Positions 1 to 7,280 of a stretch of DNA of 64,000 nt are shown in pieces. Origin of the DNA: Streptomyces sp. NRRL S-31 (GTDB lineage Bacteria > Actinomycetota > Actinomycetes > Streptomycetales > Streptomycetaceae). How positions within the stretch are numbered: the first letter of the stretch is position 1; every line of letters starts with the position of its first letter. The DNA lies in assembly GCF_000718775.1 (NCBI RefSeq), contig NZ_JOCB01000010.1, positions 1 through 64,000 of the forward strand. The letters are read 5' to 3'. The position numbers and the translations under genes are program-made. Below the pieces are notes generated by a model, which saw only the letters and a program-made list of their open reading frames with translations, did not search any database and had not been told where the DNA came from.

Positions 1-85
1 GCAAGAACCAACCCGCATCTCCAGCGGCACGAGCACCACAAACCGGCGATCTAGAAATCGCTGGATACACGGGCAGTCCTGGCGA

Positions 86-108
86 AAACGACCTCTGAGA
101 GGTCGTTT
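86..108. repeat. perfect inverted repeat at the left edge of IS copy 1
   Basis: Ten-base arms (aaacgacctc / gaggtcgttt) separated by tga. It lies 30 bp before the transposase start. The right arm plus the following bases corresponds in position to the terminal repeat of the second IS copy, so the palindrome may be an IS end lying next to an inverted partner, or an operator or terminator. I could not find a convincing matching right end downstream of the gene. Confidence 0.5.
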
Positions 109-138
109 CTGATGGCGTGATCGCTCGTTGAGCCGTAC

Positions 139-940
139 ATGGCGGACCTGGTGGAGCGGTTGGTGCCGGACGAGTTGTGGACGCTGTTCCGGCGGGTGGT
201 CCAGCCGACGGAGGTCATACGCCCGCAGGGCGGCGGCCGCCGTCGGGACGGGGACCGCGAATGCCTGGCGGCGATCATCTTCGTGGGCACGTCCGGTTGC
301 ACCTGGCGGCAACTGCCGCCGGTGTTCGGGCCGGCCTGGCCCACGGTCTACCGGCGCTTCGTCCGATGGAGTCAGGACCGGGTATGGGCCCGGCTGCACC
401 GGGTCACCTTCGATGAACTCGGCGCCCGGGGCAAGCTGGACTGGTCGCGATGCGCGATCGACTCCGTCAGCGTCAGGGCGGCAAAAGGGGGCCACTGACC
501 GGACCGAATCCGACCGATCGCGGCAAGCCGGGATCAAAACTCCACCTCATCACCGACCGATACGGCGTGCCGCTGTCGCTGGGCATCTCCGGCGCCAACA
601 TGCACGACAGCCTCGGCCTCGAAGCGCTCGTGCGCGGGATCCCGCCCATCCGCGCCCGCCGCGGCCCGCGCCGCCGACGTCCGGCCAAGCTACACGCCGA
701 CAAGGGCTACGACTACGACCACCTGTGGAAATGACTTCGCGGGCGTCGCATCCGCCACCGCATCGCCCGCAAGGGCATCGAGTCCTCCACGCGGCTCGGC
801 CGACACCGCTGGGTCGTCGAAAGAACGGTCTCCTGGCTGGCCGGATGCCGCAGGCTGCACCGCCGCTACGAGCGAAAGGCCGACCACTTCCTGGCCTTCG
901 TCGGCATAGCCGCAGCCCTCATCAGCGACCGCCTCGGCCA
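139..940 (+). pseudogene. IS5-family transposase, copy 1, broken by an in-frame TGA
   Basis: This is a two-frame DDE transposase like the copy at 3299-4101. The first frame (139-498, 119 codons) contains the first catalytic Asp in CAIDSV. The second frame begins in the overlap and carries the second Asp (ADKGYDYD) and the Glu (VVERTVSWL). The second frame has a TGA at 732-734 where the other copy has TGG (Trp) in the context RRWLRKR; beyond it the homologous reading continues to about 940. An A4G5 run at 483-491, just before the first stop, is the likely site of -1 frameshifting. The two copies agree at roughly two thirds of residues by eye, so they are not recent duplicates. The nonsense codon should give a non-functional enzyme. 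Confidence 0.85.
483..491 (+). other. A4G5 slippage site of IS copy 1
   Basis: The run aaaaggggg lies five codons before the stop of the first transposase frame (498). A -1 shift here joins it to the second frame, as in many IS5-family elements. The equivalent position in copy 2 has A3G6. Confidence 0.55.
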
Positions 941-1082
941 GCCGCCGCCGGATCTCCACCGTGTACCTGGTGGCGGGCAGGGCCGCCGGTGCTGCCCGCT
1001 GGCCTGGTGCCGCTTCGAATACCTCACACAGCACGGTATACATCCACCGCTTCAGCCCTTCAGGGTCTTCGCGAGGATTCAC
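936..1082 (-). pseudogene. possible 5' fragment of a gene cut by IS copy 1
   Basis: Read leftwards from a GTG at 1080-1082, the minus strand encodes a plausible protein start (NPREDPEGLKRWMYTVLCEV, then a Pro/Ala stretch and TRYTVEIRRRLAEAV). It then runs into the end of the transposase homology. This fits a gene whose remainder was lost or displaced by IS insertion. I do not recognise the family, there is no good ribosome binding site, and no matching 3' half could be identified left of the IS. Low confidence. Confidence 0.3.
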
Positions 1083-1128
1083 CCTGACGACCCGAAGTCA
1101 CCATCAAGCGACCGGCCCGTGTGCGACC

Positions 1129-2382
1129 TTACCGGATAGTGATTCGTTCACCTGTTGCCGCATCGAACGCCACGTCCCGATTGCCGCTGCCTACAAGCCA
1201 GACTGGTCGCCAGTCGCCCCTGATCTGCTGAGCAAGGAGCAATGCTGATTCAGATGGCGTGCCGGTCATACTCGACGCTAGAGCCCTGGCTTTCGCTTCG
1301 TTCATTGTGACTCGCGGTAGGGCGGGGTCCTCAACGGTTTTGGCGGTGAAGCCGATGACTCGACCTGCTGCGGTGACGGTGAGATCGAGGCGCATGGGCA
1401 ACAGCACGCCTTGGGCGTAACGCCGATACGTCACCTCGTAGGCGGTCGTTGGGCTCTCTCCTATGGGGCGGATCTTCCGCTGGCTGCCTGCGAAGTTTTT
1501 AGGAATCCACTTGCGAGCAAAATCATCTGCGATGGTGGCTACCTGCTCATGATTGAGGCCGCCCTCCTCACCACGTGTGTTCGAAGACCAGGCGCGATCT
1601 ATATCTCTCTCAGGCCACCAACCCGAGATGCTGCCCCTGTTCGTATTGGCTGTGATCTTCAGCCGGCTTCCCTCTTTTTCGGTGACAGTCCCGAGCATCT
1701 CGACGTCATCGCCGTAGATGCCCTTCGCTACCGAGGTGATCCAGTCATCGGCTTGGACAGCAGAGCTAGTAAAGCGATGCCTCTGGTCGTCCATCGCGAC
1801 GACATCGACCGATTCGATCCGAGAGTGCATAACCCATGCTGCAGACGTAGTGCCGACAGCTAGGACGAGCGCGCCCCAGAGCAGGTCACGCCCTGGCCGC
1901 CGTGGTGCTTGCCTACGCTGGTATACCCAGATGGCTCCTATCAGCGAGCCCAGCACTGCCCCGGTCACATTGGCCGTAATGTCAGACAGACTGCATGCGC
2001 GGCCGATGTTCGCCACGGACTGCACGAGCTCCACGGTTGCACTGAGGCAGCTGAGCGTTGCAGCGACTGTCACCGGGCGCCTGAAAATCAGGACAGCCAG
2101 GAAAGCTCCGGGTGCGAAGAGGGAAATGTTCAGCAATGAACCCGCGGATGTGAGCAAGTGAATCGGCATCCCGACGTCGCATTGTCCACTCTCCAAGCCG
2201 GCGTTCCCCGGCAACAGAGTCACGGTGACGATGCCGGCCAGGTATACAGCGAGGGCTGTCCTTATAGGCCAAGCTTTTCCGCGGCTTCTTGCCACGAGGG
2301 CTGTGGGTACCGCCAGCACGATGGCGAGGATCAGGAAAGAGATGACCAGCCTGGGTACGGCGGAAACAGATGCTTCGATCAC
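1129..2382 (-). CDS. VanZ-like membrane protein with a long C-terminal extracytoplasmic region
   Basis: The 417-aa product begins with several hydrophobic helices (roughly residues 5-180) with a VanZ-type pattern, including TVTLLPGNAG in an early loop and ELVQ...CSLSDITANVTGAVLG in the later helices. A single further hydrophobic segment is followed by about 230 polar residues, without cysteines in the tail as I read it, possibly PepSY-like. VanZ-family proteins are linked to teicoplanin resistance and envelope functions, but specific activity cannot be inferred here. The GTG at 2380-2382 is chosen because GAAGG lies about 8 bases upstream and upstream codons in the same frame are not protein-like. 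It follows the small secreted-protein gene on the same strand, separated by a hairpin. Third-position GC is visibly lower than in most of the window. Confidence 0.8.
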   Translation of the reverse strand: MIEASVSAVPRLVISFLILAIVLAVPTALVARSRGKAWPIRTALAVYLAGIVTVTLLPGNAGLESGQCDVGMPIHLLTSAGSLLNISLFAPGAFLAVLIFRRPVTVAATLSCLSATVELVQSVANIGRACSLSDITANVTGAVLGSLIGAIWVYQRRQAPRRPGRDLLWGALVLAVGTTSAAWVMHSRIESVDVVAMDDQRHRFTSSAVQADDWITSVAKGIYGDDVEMLGTVTEKEGSRLKITANTNRGSISGWWPERDIDRAWSSNTRGEEGGLNHEQVATIADDFARKWIPKNFAGSQRKIRPIGESPTTAYEVTYRRYAQGVLLPMRLDLTVTAAGRVIGFTAKTVEDPALPRVTMNEAKARALASSMTGTPSESALLLAQQIRGDWRPVWLVGSGNRDVAFDAATGERITIR

Positions 2383-2404
2383 AAAATGACCTTCGGGAGA
2401 CGAA

Positions 2405-2430
2405 GTCGGGGTGCCGGTCGGCACCCCGAC
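2405..2430 (-). terminator. hairpin between secreted-protein gene and vanZ-like gene
   Basis: A perfect 11-bp stem (gtcggggtgcc / ggcaccccgac) with a 4-base loop lies 15 bp after the stop of the 2445-2837 gene and 23 bp before the GTG of the VanZ-like gene, all on the minus strand. It could terminate or attenuate transcription into the VanZ-like gene. No long T-run follows, as is usual in actinomycetes. Confidence 0.6.
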
Positions 2431-2444
2431 TGCCGCAGGGTGAG

Positions 2445-2837
2445 CTAGCAGACGCTGACTGGCGGAGTGTAGTAGTCGCCGGTGGTGGCCTTCATGTAGC
2501 CGACGATGGTGCAGTCGTCGACCCTCGACTTGGGCTTGCCGCCCCAACTGTGGGACAGGGTCTGGCCAGCGGAGATCGTCTTCGTCGAATCAAGGAAAAG
2601 CTCGGTCGATGTGTCCATGCCAAGACGAACGTCGACCGCGCTGCCGCCCGTCTTCTTGTATGAAGTGGAGGAGTAGTACAGGGAACAGTTGCCGGTGGCG
2701 AGGCATCCGTCGTCCGCGTAGATGGTCAGCGTTCCGTTTGACAGTGCCGTACTCTTGGATCCGAAGGCGAAAGCACTCGTCCCTGTCAGGACCAGCACGC
2801 TCGTCATGGCTGCTGTTATCAGCTTGCTTCTTAACAT
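2445..2837 (-). CDS. small secreted protein, unknown function
   Basis: The 130-aa product starts with a clear Sec signal peptide (KLITAAMTSVLVLTGTSAFA, probable cleavage after AFA). The mature part is about 105 residues, rich in Ser, Thr, Gly and Tyr. It has four cysteines (DGC, GNC, DDC and the C-terminal residue), which would allow two disulfides. The ATG at 2837 has a strong GGGGAAGG binding site a few bases upstream. The family is not recognised; the size and the short beta-rich pattern resemble small exported actinomycete proteins. Together with the VanZ-like gene it forms the relatively AT-rich cargo between two IS5-type elements. Confidence 0.8.
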   Translation of the reverse strand: MLRSKLITAAMTSVLVLTGTSAFAFGSKSTALSNGTLTIYADDGCLATGNCSLYYSSTSYKKTGGSAVDVRLGMDTSTELFLDSTKTISAGQTLSHSWGGKPKSRVDDCTIVGYMKATTGDYYTPPVSVC

Positions 2838-3264
2838 TTCCTTCCCCTTTCAATTTCTGCCTCTTGCGTCCCTCGCAAGATCGGCGACCTTGATCAGTTT
2901 AGATGGGGGGGAATTGGCAAAGCCAGGACAAGCGTAAAGTTGGCGGAAAGTCGATGCATGAGCGGGCGATGACAGAAATGGAGCGGATGCTGGGATTGTG
3001 GTCAGCCCAGGAGGACGGGGTGCGTGCGGCGCCGCGTCTTGCACCGGCCGACCCGCGGGACCGCCATGGCCGGGTGGTACTCCTGCACGCCCGTCCGGAA
3101 CCGGCTCCAGTCTCGCTGTCGGTGAGGGTGGTCTTGTCGTACCAGGACCACCACCAGCCGGTGTCGGCGGTGATGGTGCACCGACCGGTGGCTGCAAGGC
3201 CCGCAGCGAGGTTCTGCTGGCCGAGGCGACCACCATGCCCGAGGTGCACGGACAGGTCGCTTAC
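2838..3264. other. intergenic stretch with a possible gene remnant
   Basis: The first part holds the upstream region of the secreted-protein gene. On the minus strand, about 3090-3264, one frame reads ITADTGWWWSWYDKTTLTD after a Gly/Leu-rich start and looks protein-like, but it has no start with a binding site and abuts the left end of the intact IS. It may be the tail or middle of a gene split by that insertion. I see no convincing gene on the plus strand. Confidence 0.3.
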
Positions 3265-3281
3265 GACGTCGTCTCATTTGG
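3265..3281. repeat. left terminal inverted repeat of the IS
   Basis: The sequence gacgtcgtctcatttgg matches the complement of 4094-4110 at all 17 positions. Its outer half lies within the palindrome acgacgtcgt. Confidence 0.85.
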
Positions 3282-3298
3282 GATCGTAGTCTTGAGGC

Positions 3299-4101
3299 AT
3301 GACGATCGTGGAGCGGCTGGTCCCGGAGGGGTTGTGGGAGTTGTTCCAGCGGGTGGTGCCACCCGCGCCGACGCGTCCGCAGGGCGGTGGGCGGCGCCGG
3401 TACGGCGACCGTGAGGTGCTGGCGGCGATCATCTTCGTGGCCACCTCAGGCTGCACCTGGCGGCAGCTGCCGCCGGTCTTCGGCCCGTCGGGGCCGACCG
3501 CGCACCGGCGCTTCACCGAGTGGAGTGCCGCCCGGGTCTGGGCGAAGCTGCACCGCCTCGTCCTGGATGAGCTGGGCTCACGCGGGGAGCTGGACTGGTC
3601 GCGTTGCGCGATCGACTCGGTGAACATGCGGGCCCTGAAAGGGGGGAGCTGACAGGTCCGAATCCTGTCGACCGGGGCAAGAAGGGCTCGAAAATCCACT
3701 TGATCACCGAGCGGACCGGTCTGCCCCTCTCCATCGGTATCTCCGGCGCCAACCTCCACGACAGCCAGGCCCTCAAGCCCCTCGTCCGCGGCATTCCGCC
3801 GATCCGCTCCCGACGCGGCCCGCGCAGGCGCAGGCCCGCCAAGCTCCACGGTGACAAGGGTTACGACTACGACGACCTGCGCCGGTGGCTCCGCAAGCGC
3901 GGCATCCGGCACCGCATCGCCCGCAAGGGCATCGAGTCGTCCACCCGGCTGGGCCGGCACCGCTGGACCATCGAACGGACGATGTCCTGGCTGGCCGGCT
4001 GCCGCCGCCTGCACCGCCGCTACGAACGCAAAGCCGAACACTCCCTTGCCTTCACCGCCCTCGCCTGCACCCTCATCTGTCACCGCAGACTCACCAAATG
4101 A
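3299..4101 (+). CDS. IS5-family DDE transposase made by -1 frameshifting
   Basis: The first frame runs 3299-3652 (117 codons, ending KGGS then TGA) and the second frame overlaps it (open from before 3604 to 4101). A -1 slip at the A3G6 run 3638-3646 would fuse them into a protein of about 267 aa, normal for this family. The first catalytic Asp lies in CAIDSV (first frame), the second in GDKGYDYD and the Glu in TIERTMSWL (second frame), so the DDE triad is complete only in the fusion. The N-terminal part has the usual HTH-like region and the GCTWRQLPPVFGP motif. No cargo gene lies inside the element. Confidence 0.85.
3638..3646 (+). other. A3G6 slippage site of the intact IS
   Basis: The run aaagggggg is read AAA GGG GGG in the first frame, immediately before AGC TGA. 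Slipping back one base on the G-run enters the second frame, which contains two of the three catalytic residues. Confidence 0.65.
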
Positions 4102-4110
4102 GACGACGTC
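4094..4110. repeat. right terminal inverted repeat of the IS
   Basis: The sequence ccaaatgagacgacgtc is the perfect complement of 3265-3281. It overlaps the stop region of the transposase. Confidence 0.85.
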
Positions 4111-4268
4111 TAAGGACACGGTGCGAGGAACCCACCTTCCGACGCGTCGCCGTTGACGTGGGCGTGCCCGGCCCGGTTTCGGCCTCGCGCCGCCACGGTC
4201 GCCCGCCGTGCCGGGCTTCACCGCGCGTCATGCCGGGTGAGCGCGCCGCGCCGCCGCCGGGGGCCTGC

Positions 4269-5477
4269 TTACCAGGTCACCGGCAGGTTGTGCAGGCCCA
4301 CCAGGTTCTCGTTGTCCTTGAACGGCAGCTCCGTCACGGGCACCGCCAGGCGCAGCTCGGGGATTCTCCGGAAGAGGGTGCCGAAGGCGACCTGTAGCTC
4401 GATGTGGGCCAGTGCGCGGCCCAGACACTGGTGCGGGCCATGGCCCAGCGCCAGGTTCCGCGACGGCGGCCGGCCGATGTCCAGCCGGTGCGGGTCGGGG
4501 AAGGCCGACGGGTCCCGGTCGGCGGCGTCCAGCTGGATCATCACCCCTTCGCCGGCCCGGACCAGGGTGGTGCCGATGACGATGTCCTCCGTCGCGACGC
4601 GCGGCATGGCGTTGTGGGCGACCGTGGTGTAGCGCAGCAGCTCCGCCACGGCCGGGCCGGTGTCGTCCAGGGCCCGGAAGGCGGCCAGTTGCTCCGGATG
4701 CGCGAACAGCGCCGCCGCCCCGGTGGCGATCATGTACGCGGACGGCCCGTGTCCCGCGTGGAACAACATCTGCGTCATCGCCGCGGCGTCCTCGTGGCTC
4801 AGCTCCCCCGACCGCACCCGCTCGACCACCACCCGGCCCACCAGGCCCTTGCCCGGTCCGCGCAGTTGCGACTCCACGAGCTGGTGGAAGTAGCCCTCCA
4901 GAGTCCGAAGGGCCCGGGACGCCTCCTCGGGGGGCGTGGTGCGCGACCCCATGGTGCGACAGAGTCCGTGCAGAACCTGGCGGTCCTCCTCGTCGTCCAC
5001 CCCGAGCAGGTCGCAGATGACGAGGATGGCCACCGGCAGGGCGAAGGCCGACACCAGGTCGGCCGGACGCGGTCCGGCCAGCATGGCGTCGATGGTGTCG
5101 TCGACGATCCGCTGCACCCCAGGGCGCATGGCCTCCATCTTCCGCGGGGTGAACTCCCGCATCAGCATCGCCCGTTGGGTCTGGTGCACGGCGTCCTCGC
5201 GGAACGGGTACGCCAGCACCCGCTCCAGTTTGGCCGCGGAGGACGCCGAGGAGTGCGGGAATCCGGGGAGTCTGAAGTTCCCGCTGAGCCGGGAGTCGCC
5301 CAGAGCCTGTACGGCGTCGTCGTAACGCGTCACCAGCCGGGGCCTGCTGCCGTCCCAGATCCTGACCCGTGGCAGTACGGCGGACCGCTGCGGACGCAGG
5401 TAGGCGGCGGGCGGGTCCAGTGGACAACGCGGGTCACGGGGAATCGGGTAGCCGGGGATGTCTTCCGGTTCGGTCAT
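4269..5477 (-). CDS. cytochrome P450, probable NRPS tailoring oxygenase
   Basis: The 402-aa product has the normal length of a soluble bacterial P450. Visible hallmarks are the ELLR of the K-helix (about residue 279) and the heme-binding loop ALGHGPHQCLGR with Cys351 as thiolate ligand. The I-helix reads FHAGHGPSAYM where most P450s have AG(H/D)(E/D)T: the acid-alcohol pair used for oxygen activation is replaced by Gly-Pro. It may therefore need substrate or carrier-protein assistance, or may catalyse an atypical oxidation. The ATG at 5477 has AAGGA 7 bases upstream. It is the last gene of the minus-strand run NRPS, C-PCP, P450, so a PCP-bound amino acid is a plausible substrate (inference). 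Confidence 0.92.
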   Translation of the reverse strand: MTEPEDIPGYPIPRDPRCPLDPPAAYLRPQRSAVLPRVRIWDGSRPRLVTRYDDAVQALGDSRLSGNFRLPGFPHSSASSAAKLERVLAYPFREDAVHQTQRAMLMREFTPRKMEAMRPGVQRIVDDTIDAMLAGPRPADLVSAFALPVAILVICDLLGVDDEEDRQVLHGLCRTMGSRTTPPEEASRALRTLEGYFHQLVESQLRGPGKGLVGRVVVERVRSGELSHEDAAAMTQMLFHAGHGPSAYMIATGAAALFAHPEQLAAFRALDDTGPAVAELLRYTTVAHNAMPRVATEDIVIGTTLVRAGEGVMIQLDAADRDPSAFPDPHRLDIGRPPSRNLALGHGPHQCLGRALAHIELQVAFGTLFRRIPELRLAVPVTELPFKDNENLVGLHNLPVTW

Positions 5478-5490
5478 CGGGTCCTTGCCT

Positions 5491-5540
5491 CGTTCAGGGA
5501 ATTCAAGGGGGTTCAGGGGAGATCAGGGGAGTTCAGGTGA
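5491..5540 (-). repeat. five tandem 10-bp repeats between C-PCP and P450 genes
   Basis: Five consecutive decamers on the plus strand read cgttcaggga, attcaagggg, gttcagggga, gatcagggga and gttcaggtga. They cover the stop codon of the condensation-PCP gene (5533-5535) and end 13 bp before the P450 start. The period equals about one helical turn. A related 18-mer occurs at 12956-12973 upstream of the NRPS gene. Function unknown; a cooperative protein-binding array or replication slippage are both possible. Confidence 0.65.
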
Positions 5541-7218
5541 GGTGAGTACCGGGCTCCGCCGGTGCGGCCGGCGCCGGGTCGCCGCCGGATGCCGGGTGCC
5601 GCGCGGCCACCGCCGCCGGTGTCGGCGCCGCGTACAGTTCGCGCAGGGTGAGAGGGATGCCCAACTCCCCGCGCAGACGGCGGAGAACCCCGGCCAACTG
5701 CGCCGAGTTGCCGCCCAGGGCGAAGAAGTCCTGGTCCGGTCCGGGCTCGGCCGCGCCCACGGCCTCGCCGAAGATGCGGGCGACGGACCGTTCCAGGGCG
5801 CTTCCGGCGGGGCAGGGCGGGGGCGGGGTCGGAGGCGGGTTCGATCGGCGTGCCCGTGCCCGCTTCACGGGGACCCCGAGCAGCCCGGAGAGAGGGCAGC
5901 CCGGATTCGCCGTCACCGCGCGGAGGACCTCCTGGTAGGCCGCCAGCACCTCCCGGACGTCCTCCTCGCGCAGGGCGTCATCGCCGTACTCCCCCCAGAC
6001 CACCAAGCCGTCGTCCGGGCTCTCCTCCACCCTGATGGTCAGCTCGAACTTGCCCGGCCCGGAGTCCGCCGGCACCTCGCGCACCGCACAGCCGGGCAGT
6101 TCCAGGCGGCCCAGCGAGCCCGCGGGGTGGTGGGCGAAGTTCACCTGCACGACGGGCGAACGCAGCGGACTCCTGGGGGGAGCCAGAGCGGCGACCAACT
6201 CGTCGAACGGCAGGTCCCGGTGGCTGTGCGCCGCCGCGACGGTGCCGGCCACGCGGGTCAGCAGGTGGTCGAAGGCGGGATCGCCGGTGAGATCGATGTG
6301 CAGGGCGACCGTGTCGACGAAGAAGCCCAGAACCCGCTGGATCTCGCGCTGTTCACGGTTGGCGACCGCCAGGCCCAGCAGCAGCCGCTGTCGGCCGGCG
6401 CGGTGCCCCAGAGCCACGGCGCAGGCCGACAGCAGCACGGTGAACACGGTCTGCCGCCGAGTCCTGGCCAGGTCCCGGACCGCCGCACTCAGGTCGGTGC
6501 CCAGCACATGCCGGATCCGGCCGCCGCCCGGCGGCGAAGCCGGTCCGGGGTCCGCGTCGTCCCCGGGCTCGGCCGCCAGCTCCAAGAGCAGCGGCGCGCT
6601 CGCCAGTTCGGCACGCCACCAGTCCAGCAACCCGGCCCGCCGTGCGGAGGAAAGCCGCTCGCGCTGCCAGGCGGCCCAGTCGGCGTACTGCACCGGCGGC
6701 GGCGCCAGGGGGACCCGGCCGGACGCACCGGACAGGGCCGCCCGGTACAGCACGCCCAACTCCTCCAGCAGGACGTGCTGGGACCAGCCGTCGGCGGCCA
6801 GCAGATGGAGGGACAGCACCAGCATCCGGTCACCGGGCGCCAGCGGCACCACCGCGATCCGCAGCAGCGGCCCCGCGGCGATGTCGAACGGCCGTCGCAG
6901 GAAGGCGGCGGCGCACCGCCGGGCCCCGGCTTCACCGGGTTCGCCGGCGGGCTCGAGATCCCGGACGGTGATCCGCCCGGCGCGGCGTACGTGCTGAACG
7001 GGCCCGTGCACCGTGTCCGGGAAGACGGTGCGCAGCGCCTCGTGCCGGGCCACCAGGGCGTTCACGGCCCCTTGCAGGGCGCCGGTGTCCAACTGGCCCG
7101 TCACCCGGAACCAGCGGTCCGTGGCGTGCGCCCGGCCGGTGGGGTCCAGGGAGTGCAGGAACCACAGCCTCCGCTGGGCGGACGACATCGGGAAGACGTC
7201 ACCGTCCGTATCGGTCAT
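5533..7218 (-). CDS. stand-alone condensation-PCP protein with a degenerate active site
   Basis: The 561-aa product holds a condensation-type domain (residues about 8-450, with SSAQRRLWFLHSLDP at the start and ARHEALRT nearby) and a carrier domain (about 470-545, phosphopantetheine Ser in FALGGNSAQL near residue 502). The catalytic motif HHxxxDG reads HLLAADG (about 138-144): the second, catalytic His is Leu. The domain may be inactive, act as an interface, or serve a non-canonical role. It lies directly downstream of the dimodular NRPS, 58 bp apart, and upstream of the P450, so the carrier domain could present an amino acid for oxidation. The ATG at 7218 lies inside a 26-bp tandem repeat whose other copies contain out-of-frame ATGs, so the start is slightly uncertain. 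Confidence 0.88.
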   Translation of the reverse strand: MTDTDGDVFPMSSAQRRLWFLHSLDPTGRAHATDRWFRVTGQLDTGALQGAVNALVARHEALRTVFPDTVHGPVQHVRRAGRITVRDLEPAGEPGEAGARRCAAAFLRRPFDIAAGPLLRIAVVPLAPGDRMLVLSLHLLAADGWSQHVLLEELGVLYRAALSGASGRVPLAPPPVQYADWAAWQRERLSSARRAGLLDWWRAELASAPLLLELAAEPGDDADPGPASPPGGGRIRHVLGTDLSAAVRDLARTRRQTVFTVLLSACAVALGHRAGRQRLLLGLAVANREQREIQRVLGFFVDTVALHIDLTGDPAFDHLLTRVAGTVAAAHSHRDLPFDELVAALAPPRSPLRSPVVQVNFAHHPAGSLGRLELPGCAVREVPADSGPGKFELTIRVEESPDDGLVVWGEYGDDALREEDVREVLAAYQEVLRAVTANPGCPLSGLLGVPVKRARARRSNPPPTPPPPCPAGSALERSVARIFGEAVGAAEPGPDQDFFALGGNSAQLAGVLRRLRGELGIPLTLRELYAAPTPAAVAARHPASGGDPAPAAPAEPGTHLT

Positions 7219-7280
7219 CGGCCGTCACCGTCCCTACCGGTCATCGGCCGTCACCATCCATACCGATCATCGGCCGTTAC
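7203..7280. repeat. three tandem 26-bp repeats at the NRPS/C-PCP junction
   Basis: The units are 7203-7228, 7229-7254 and 7255-7280, sharing the core tcatcggccgt(c/t)ac preceded by a variable (c/a)(g/a)tcc(g/c/a)ta(t/c)c. They run from the first codons of the C-PCP gene to the stop codon of the NRPS gene (7277-7279). On the minus strand every unit carries ATGA, but because 26 is not a multiple of three these ATGs fall in three different frames and only the last opens the C-PCP frame. Confidence 0.8.

Larger units (their letters stand above)
3265..4110 (+). mobile_element. IS5-family insertion sequence, apparently intact
   Basis: An 846-bp element bounded by perfect 17-bp terminal inverted repeats (3265-3281 gacgtcgtctcatttgg; 4094-4110 is its exact complement). 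It contains one transposase gene in two overlapping frames. The right repeat overlaps the last transposase codons. A target duplication is not obvious: the left flank is ...ttac and the right flank taag, so the insertion either left no clean duplication or the outer bases have changed. Confidence 0.85.

Noticed and set aside
139..4110. A composite transposon carrying the vanZ-like gene
   Set aside because: The two IS copies differ at about a third of residues, copy 1 is inactive and no matching outer target duplication is visible.
7203..7280. Short repeats as a CRISPR array
   Set aside because: Units are directly adjacent with no spacers, only three copies, and no cas genes nearby.
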